Shown: positions 60,409-64,000 of the stretch, piece after piece
Numbering within the stretch: the first letter of the stretch is position 1
How the letters are laid out: the number at the start of each line of letters is the position of its first letter
Origin: Burkholderiaceae bacterium
GTDB lineage: Bacteria > Pseudomonadota > Gammaproteobacteria > Burkholderiales > Burkholderiaceae_E
Direction of reading: 5' to 3'
Length of the DNA stretch: 64,000 bases
Assembly: GCA_024637155.1 (NCBI GenBank)
Contig: JAGXFR010000019.1
Coordinates: 1 to 64,000, forward strand
Program-made: the position numbers and the translations under genes
Notes under the pieces: generated by a model
Seen by the model: only the letters and a program-made list of their open reading frames with translations
Told to the model about the DNA's origin: nothing
Database searches by the model: none

Positions 60409-62291
60409 CGCAGGACCAAATCGCGATCATCCTCATCCTCGCGCTGACCATCGTGATGTTTCTGTGGGGCCGCTGGCGCCACGACATCGTGGCGCTCGGC
60501 GCCTTGCTCGCGTGCGTGCTGGCCGGCCTGATTCCGGCCGAAGAGGCCTTCCTGGGCTTTGGTCACCCGGCGGTGATCACGGTGGCCTGCGTGCTGGTGC
60601 TCAGCTTCGGCTTGCGCATCACCGGAGCCGTCGACGCACTCGCACGCGCCGTTCTGCCCACTTCGGCCGGACCCGTGCTCACCATTGCCGCGCTGACCGG
60701 GCTGGGCGCAGCGCTGTCCGCATTCATGAACAATGTGGGTGCGCTGGCGCTGCTCATGCCGGTCGCCATTCAACTCGCCCGGAAACAGAACCTGCCATCC
60801 GGAAAGATTCTGATGCCGCTCGCGTTCGGCACAATTCTGGGCGGCATGACGACGATGATCGGCACACCGCCCAATCTGATCGTCGCCGGCTTTCGTGAGG
60901 AGGCGGGGCTGGGCAGTTTCGGGATGTTCGATTTCACGCCGGTGGGTCTCGCCGTGGCGCTCACCGGCGTCCTGTTCATCGTGTTGATCGGATGGCGGAT
61001 CGTCCCCGCACGCAAGCAGGCCGATGCGGAGCACTTCGACATCGGCGCATACATCACCGAGCTGCGCGTGGTGAAGGACAGCAAGGCGGTCGGCAAGTCC
61101 TTGCGCGAGGTGGAAGTCCTGCTGCAGGAGGCCGACGCCCAGATCGTCGGCCTCCTGCGCAACGACATGCGCGTGATCGCGCCCAACCCGCAACGGGTGC
61201 TGCGCATCGACGACATCCTGGTGATCGAGGCCGAGCCGGAGGCCCTTGCGACCGTGCTCTCCGCCCACGGCCTGAAACTGGAGGAAGCCGTCGACCCGGA
61301 GCCCGAAGCGACGGACGACAGCGAAAGCGCGCCATCAAAGCGCGCAACAATGAGCGTGCCTGCCGAAGCGGTGACGGCAGACGAACTGCGGGCGGCGACA
61401 GGCGAAGGCAAAGAGGGGGAACGGCCCGATACCGGAGAAATCGTCGTTCAGGAACTGGTCGTGATGCCCGGCGCGCGGGCGATCGGTCGCTCGGCAACCG
61501 ACCTGCGGCTGCGCACCCGCTACGGACTGAACCTGCTGGCGATTTCGCGCCAGGGCAACCGCTCGATCAAACGCCTGCGCACGACGCCGATCGTGGCCGG
61601 GGACGTGCTGCTGATTCAGGGGCCGCCGGATGCGTTGACCGGCTTCGCGGGGACGTTCGGCGGTGCGCCCCTCGCGACGCGCGCGATCCGCATCCCCGAC
61701 AAGCGCCGCTCGATCATTGCCACGCTGGTGATGCTGGCCGCTGTCGCCGGGGCGGCGTTCGGCCTGCTGCCGGCGGCGATTTCCTTCGCGGCGGGCGTCG
61801 TGGTGTTCATGGCGCTGGGCATCGTTCCGCTGCGCCGGGTGTATGAGGCCATCGACTGGCCGGTGGTGGTGCTGCTCGCGGCGCTGATCCCCGTCGCCGG
61901 CGCCTTGGCGGCCACCGGAACGGCCGATCTGCTGGCCACGGCCATGCTCGAAGGCGTGGCCCAGGGGCACCCGGTCATTGCCCTGGCCCTGATTCTCGTC
62001 GTAACGATGACGCTGTCGGACTTCATGAACAACGCCGCGACCGCGGCGGTGATGTGTCCGCTGGCAATCAGCACCGCTGCGCAGCTCGGCGCAAGCCCGG
62101 ACGCGTTCCTGATGGCGGTCGCCGTCGGCGCCTCCTGCGCCTTCCTCACCCCGATCGGCCACCAGAACAACACCTTGATCCTCGGGCCCGGCGGGTTTCG
62201 CTTCGGCGACTACTGGCGGCTCGGGCTGCCGATGGAGATCATCGTCGTGGCGGTCAGCATTCCGACGCTGCTCTGGGTGTGGCCGTTGTAG
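60405..62291 (+). CDS. SLC13-family (DASS) permease with two RCK_C domains
   Basis: This 628-aa membrane protein has an N-terminal transporter half (FLWGRWRHDIVALGALLACVLAGLIPAEEAFLGFGHPAVITVA, then SAFMNNVGALALLMPVAIQLAR and GTPPNLIVAGFR). A cytosolic insert contains two TrkA-C/RCK_C-like domains (about residues 205-290 and 343-415). The second transporter half ends LSDFMNNAATAAVMCPLAIS, then CAFLTPIGHQNNTLILGPGGF. The SNT-like motifs are those of dicarboxylate/sulfate permeases. The linker between the RCK_C domains is unusually acidic and long. Confidence 0.9.
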   Translation: MTQDQIAIILILALTIVMFLWGRWRHDIVALGALLACVLAGLIPAEEAFLGFGHPAVITVACVLVLSFGLRITGAVDALARAVLPTSAGPVLTIAALTGLGAALSAFMNNVGALALLMPVAIQLARKQNLPSGKILMPLAFGTILGGMTTMIGTPPNLIVAGFREEAGLGSFGMFDFTPVGLAVALTGVLFIVLIGWRIVPARKQADAEHFDIGAYITELRVVKDSKAVGKSLREVEVLLQEADAQIVGLLRNDMRVIAPNPQRVLRIDDILVIEAEPEALATVLSAHGLKLEEAVDPEPEATDDSESAPSKRATMSVPAEAVTADELRAATGEGKEGERPDTGEIVVQELVVMPGARAIGRSATDLRLRTRYGLNLLAISRQGNRSIKRLRTTPIVAGDVLLIQGPPDALTGFAGTFGGAPLATRAIRIPDKRRSIIATLVMLAAVAGAAFGLLPAAISFAAGVVVFMALGIVPLRRVYEAIDWPVVVLLAALIPVAGALAATGTADLLATAMLEGVAQGHPVIALALILVVTMTLSDFMNNAATAAVMCPLAISTAAQLGASPDAFLMAVAVGASCAFLTPIGHQNNTLILGPGGFRFGDYWRLGLPMEIIVVAVSIPTLLWVWPL

Positions 62292-62317
62292 TCCGGACGT
62301 CGACCCGGGAGCGTTCC

Positions 62318-62701
62318 ATGGAGTATCCAGGGGCCTTCAAACGCATCATCGGCGCGGTGTCGCTGTCGCTGGCCGTGCTGACCGCCGGCTGCGGCGGCGT
62401 CGGCTTCTCCTTCAGCATCAGCACCGTGGCCGACGCCGGCCCCGACCGGGACGCGCAGGTCGGTGCCACGGTCACCTTGAACGGGTCGGACAGCAGCAGC
62501 GGGTGGAACCTGATCGTGTCCTACCAGTGGTCCTTCCTGTCCCGCCCCGCGGGCAGTACGGCCACGCTGCGTCCCACACTGCTGGCTTCGGCCGTCTTCG
62601 TTCCGGATGTAGCTGGACCGTATCAAGTCATGCTGCAGGTGATCGACCAGGCGGGGAACAGCAGCACGAGCACGGTCGAGATCCGGGCCAGCGGCACCTG
62701 A
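62318..62701 (+). CDS. Small PKD-like lipoprotein (127 aa)
   Basis: This 127-aa protein (ATG 62318) has a lipoprotein signal: SLSLAVLTAGCGG, a lipobox with Cys near residue 25. The rest reads as one PKD-type immunoglobulin-like domain (ADAGPDRDAQVGATVTLNGSDS, then VSYQWSFLSRPAGS and GPYQVMLQVIDQAGNSSTSTVEI). A function in surface binding or periplasmic scaffolding is possible. The gene lies 26 nt after the SLC13 gene but does not belong to it functionally. Confidence 0.8.
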   Translation: MEYPGAFKRIIGAVSLSLAVLTAGCGGVGFSFSISTVADAGPDRDAQVGATVTLNGSDSSSGWNLIVSYQWSFLSRPAGSTATLRPTLLASAVFVPDVAGPYQVMLQVIDQAGNSSTSTVEIRASGT

Positions 62702-62746
62702 GAGGCGGCGCCTTGGCGCGCGTCGGGATGGGAGCGCCGGGGCCAC

Positions 62747-62786
62747 GCCGCGCCGCCGGTCGGCAATGCCGCGCCGCCGGTCGGCA
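62747..62786. repeat. Two tandem copies of a 19-bp GC-rich sequence
   Basis: GCCGCGCCGCCGGTCGGCA occurs at 62747-62765 and 62768-62786, with a third degenerate copy (CTCCGGCGGTCGG) just after. It lies in the gap between the two lipoprotein genes. No function can be inferred. Confidence 0.6.
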
Positions 62787-62903
62787 GTAACACTCCGGCG
62801 GTCGGGGATCTCGGCAGGCTGCCGGCCGCAAGCGGAGTATGTTGTCCTAACGGCCCACCGCTCCATTCCCCGTTTCCGCGGGTCGATTCACAAAGAGGTT
62901 CCC

Positions 62904-64000
62904 ATGAACATCATCCGTAATCTGAAACTTTCGCTGGCCGCCATCGCCCTGGCCAGCCTCGCCGCCTGCGGCGGCGGCGGCGGCGACACCGGCACACTGC
63001 GCCTGGCGCTGACCGATGCGCCATCCATCGACTATGACGCCGTCTACGTGACGGTCGAGAAGGTCCGCGTGCACCAGAGCGCCACCGCCAGCGAGTCGGC
63101 GGGCGGCTGGTCGGAAATGACGCTCAGTCCGGCGAAGCGCCTGAATCTGCTCGATCTGCAAAACGGCGTGCTGGAGGAGCTCGGCGAAGTGTCGCTGCCG
63201 GCCGGCACCTACACCCAGCTGCGGCTGGTGCTGGCGGAAAACGACGCGACAACCCCGCTCGCCAATTCGGTGCTGCCCACGGGCGGCACCGAGGTCGCGC
63301 TGAAGACCCCGAGCGGCCAGCAATCCGGCCTCAAGATGAAGGTCAACATCACGATCCTGCCCGGGACGATGGCTGATTTCGTCATCGATTTCGACGCCCA
63401 CAAGTCGGTCGTTTCCGCAGGGAGTTCGGGACAGTACATCCTCAAACCCGTGCTGACCGTGATCCCCCGTCTTGTATCCGGAGTGTCCGGTTTCGTGCAT
63501 CTCGACCTGGCGGCCTTGAACTTCGGCACCCGCGTCTCGGTGCAAAGGAGCGACGGCACCATCGTGAAGGCCACGACGCCAATCGTCACCACGGGCGAAT
63601 TTGTGCTGGCGCCCGTTGCCGAGGGGAACTACACGCTGGTCGTGACGGCGCCCGGCCGCGCCACCGCGGTCATCACCGCAGTGCCGGTGGTACGCGACGC
63701 GGTCACGGTGATCAACGCAACGACGAGCCGACTGAATCCCCCGCCGACTTCGTCGACAGGCATTCTCGGTGGCACGGCGCCGCTCGATACGCTGGTGCGC
63801 GTGCTGCAGCCGCTTACGGACGGACCGACGGTGGAGGTTGCGGGCGCGTTCGTGGACGGCCTCGGTGACTACGCCTACACGGTGCCGGTCGGACCGCCGC
63901 AGGTGGCGCCCTACGTCGCCCTGCCCGGTGCGCTGGTCTTTGCTGCCGACGCGCCGGTGGCGGGGAAATACACCCTCAAGGCCAGCCTCACCGGATTCGC
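62904..64000 (+). CDS. DUF4382 lipoprotein, truncated by the window end
   Basis: The frame is open from ATG 62904 (AGAGG upstream) to the end of the window, 365 codons, with no stop seen. A lipoprotein signal (LAAIALASLAACGGGGG) anchors it in the membrane. Residues ~30-190 form a DUF4382 domain (LRLALTDAPSIDYDAVYVTVEKVRVH, then LPAGTYTQLRLVLAEN and VIDFDAHKSVV). Repeated beta-rich carboxypeptidase-regulatory-like segments follow (SGFVHLDL...APVAEGNYTLVVTAPGRAT). Function is unknown; such proteins are surface or periplasmic. Confidence 0.85.
   Translation, partial: MNIIRNLKLSLAAIALASLAACGGGGGDTGTLRLALTDAPSIDYDAVYVTVEKVRVHQSATASESAGGWSEMTLSPAKRLNLLDLQNGVLEELGEVSLPAGTYTQLRLVLAENDATTPLANSVLPTGGTEVALKTPSGQQSGLKMKVNITILPGTMADFVIDFDAHKSVVSAGSSGQYILKPVLTVIPRLVSGVSGFVHLDLAALNFGTRVSVQRSDGTIVKATTPIVTTGEFVLAPVAEGNYTLVVTAPGRATAVITAVPVVRDAVTVINATTSRLNPPPTSSTGILGGTAPLDTLVRVLQPLTDGPTVEVAGAFVDGLGDYAYTVPVGPPQVAPYVALPGALVFAADAPVAGKYTLKASLTGF

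Overview
The window looks like a GC-rich betaproteobacterial (Burkholderiales-like) chromosome. The evidence is the conserved block thrS-infC-rpmI-rplT-pheS-pheT-ihfA-merR-tRNA-Pro, a DUF1631 gene, and many GntR/LysR-controlled catabolic operons. This assignment comes from gene content and order, not from a database search.

Positions 96-16663 hold an integrated element bounded by 46-bp direct copies of the 3' part of a tRNA-Pro(GGG) gene. Its left half resembles a phage satellite (PICI-like). It has a P4-type integrase, an AlpA regulator, a VapE/DUF5906-type helicase, an HK97-type major capsid protein and a terminase small subunit, but no large terminase, portal or tail genes. An AT-rich core flanked by inverted and tandem 9-mers (5315-5418) is a candidate replication origin. 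The right half is cargo: a Type III-like restriction-modification pair in res-mod order, a frameshifted and truncated HNH nuclease, a PD-(D/E)XK-like protein, and two uncharacterised genes. Each of those two genes is followed by a site with the architecture of an integron attC site, so they look like gene cassettes captured without an integrase. The element also supplies the hairpin that now terminates tRNA-Pro.

Positions 16619-24521 are the translation/IHF housekeeping block on the minus strand. It includes infC with an AUC start codon, hairpins in the infC-rpmI leader, a terminator-like hairpin before pheS, another before thrS, and tRNA-Val(GAC).

Positions 24580-31100 carry a divergent iron(III)-type ABC permease and ATPase, a DUF1631 protein and a LysR regulator. 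Positions 31069-37255 are a minus-strand operon (MaoC hydratase, acyl-CoA dehydrogenase, CoA-transferase, MmgE/PrpD, CitE-like lyase, methyltransferase). Its content matches the itaconate degradation operon (ich/ict/ccl) known from Pseudomonas, with an added methyltransferase. A T-N11-A palindrome precedes it.

Positions 37362-42492 are an operon of a two-subunit ThDP decarboxylase, 5-oxoprolinase PxpBCA and an aldehyde dehydrogenase. aroG and rtcB follow, translationally overlapped. Positions 44897-57239 form a 12-gene minus-strand sugar-acid operon: IlvD/Edd dehydratase, hydroxyacid dehydrogenase, a sugar-type ABC transporter, ltnD-otnK-otnC-otnI-denD and a FadR-type GntR regulator. Divergent from it (57406-62291) run an SDR, an LDH2-family dehydrogenase, an MFS transporter and an SLC13-type permease. 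The window ends in two lipoprotein genes, the second one cut by the window edge.
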